From: Eubacterium sp.
Lineage (GTDB): Bacteria > Bacillota > Clostridia > Oscillospirales > Acutalibacteraceae
Direction of reading: 5' to 3'
DNA length: 5,593 bases
Assembly (NCBI GenBank): GCA_017543725.1
Contig: JAFYFO010000036.1
Location: forward strand, 1-5,593
Shown here: positions 5,206-5,593 of the stretch, one piece after another
Numbering within the stretch: position 1 is the stretch's first letter
Layout: each line of letters opens with the position of its first letter
The notes under the pieces: generated by a model
Database searches by the model: none
The model's input: the letters and a program-made list of their open reading frames with translations, nothing else
Told to the model about the DNA's origin: nothing
Translations under genes and position numbers: made by a program

Positions 5206-5593
5206 CCCGGAAGAACTTTGCCTTCAAGGAATTCAAGAGATGCGCCGCCGCCTGTTGAGATGTGGCTCATCTTATCGGCAAAGCCGAGTTTGGTTACAGC
5301 AGCAACTGAGTCGCCGCCGCCGATGATTGAAATAGCGCCTGATTCAGCAACTGCGTTTGCAACTGCAACAGTTCCTGCCTCAAAGTTTTTCCATTCGGAA
5401 ACGCCCATGGGACCGTTCCAGATAACTGTTCCTGCGCCTTTGATAGCGTCAACGAAGAGTTTCTGAGATTCGGGACCGATATCAAGACCCATCCAGCCGT
5501 CGGGAATTTCGTCTGAATTAACAATCATAGCCTCGGTGTTTTCATCATATTCCTTGCCGACTTTGTTATCAACGGGAATGAGGAAGTTAACTC
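5181..5593 (-). CDS. pgk: phosphoglycerate kinase, C-terminal part (gene runs off the right edge)
   Basis: Phosphoglycerate kinase makes ATP and 3-phosphoglycerate from 1,3-bisphosphoglycerate and ADP in the cytosol (glycolysis). Only about 136 C-terminal residues of a protein that usually has about 390-400 are present; the reading frame stays open to the window edge, so the start lies outside. Visible family motifs are [24 protein letters not shown], the nucleotide-binding loop GGGDSVAAV, and [19 protein letters not shown] close to the end. The fragment contains the ADP/ATP-binding C-terminal lobe. The internal Met at 5528 is not the start, because recognisable Pgk sequence ([14 protein letters not shown]) continues upstream of it. 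The protein ends LLDK at the TAA in 5181-5183, as expected for the family. The last seven codons and the stop form one arm of a perfect palindrome (5171-5205). tpiA follows after 136 nt in the same direction. Confidence 0.97.
   Translation of the reverse strand, partial: VNFLIPVDNKVGKEYDENTEAMIVNSDEIPDGWMGLDIGPESQKLFVDAIKGAGTVIWNGPMGVSEWKNFEAGTVAVANAVAESGAISIIGGGDSVAAVTKLGFADKMSHISTGGGASLEFLEGKVLPGIDALLDK

Noticed and set aside
5143..5466. Plus-strand open frame of 107 residues opposite pgk
   Set aside because: It is antisense to conserved Pgk motifs and begins inside the hairpin array; there is no ribosome binding site or family resemblance.

Overview
The window looks like a chromosomal piece of a moderately low-GC, gut-type Clostridia (Oscillospiraceae/Ruminococcaceae/Lachnospiraceae-like). 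This rests on the clustered lower-glycolysis genes, AGAGGA-type ribosome binding sites, and a secreted protein with BspA-type leucine-rich and InlB-like repeats. The placement is an inference from gene style; no phylogenetic marker is present.

All four genes lie on the minus strand, so the window reads right to left. At the right edge is the C-terminal part of pgk (phosphoglycerate kinase). It is followed by complete tpiA (triosephosphate isomerase) and gpmI (cofactor-independent phosphoglycerate mutase). This is the familiar Firmicutes order for the triose-phosphate part of glycolysis, although enolase does not follow here. tpiA and gpmI each end in a clear intrinsic terminator. After the gpmI terminator, an almost consensus sigma-70/SigA promoter starts an independent gene for an 800-residue secreted PI-PLC-domain protein. 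That protein probably acts outside the cell on inositol phospholipids or similar substrates.

The coding content is ordinary apart from the secreted phospholipase. The unusual material is in the short intergenic gaps. (1) The 136-nt pgk-tpiA gap is filled by a tandem array of hairpins with unrelated stem sequences, separated by a constant GTGATAT-type spacer about every 25 nt. The array runs into a 14-bp perfect palindrome that spans the pgk stop codon. (2) The tpiA-gpmI gap and the region after the phospholipase gene each carry a composite element with the same architecture: a GGGCGG-type palindrome, 2-3 nt, then a run of 7-nt tandem repeats in perfect register. In the second copy the heptamers run into the phospholipase gene and supply its last codons and stop. 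(3) A further GC-rich palindrome near the left end (16-37) may be the phospholipase terminator or another member of the palindrome family.

Region 1-142 holds only these palindromes and heptamers, and no gene was seen there. No RNA gene, insertion sequence, CRISPR array or plus-strand gene can be supported.
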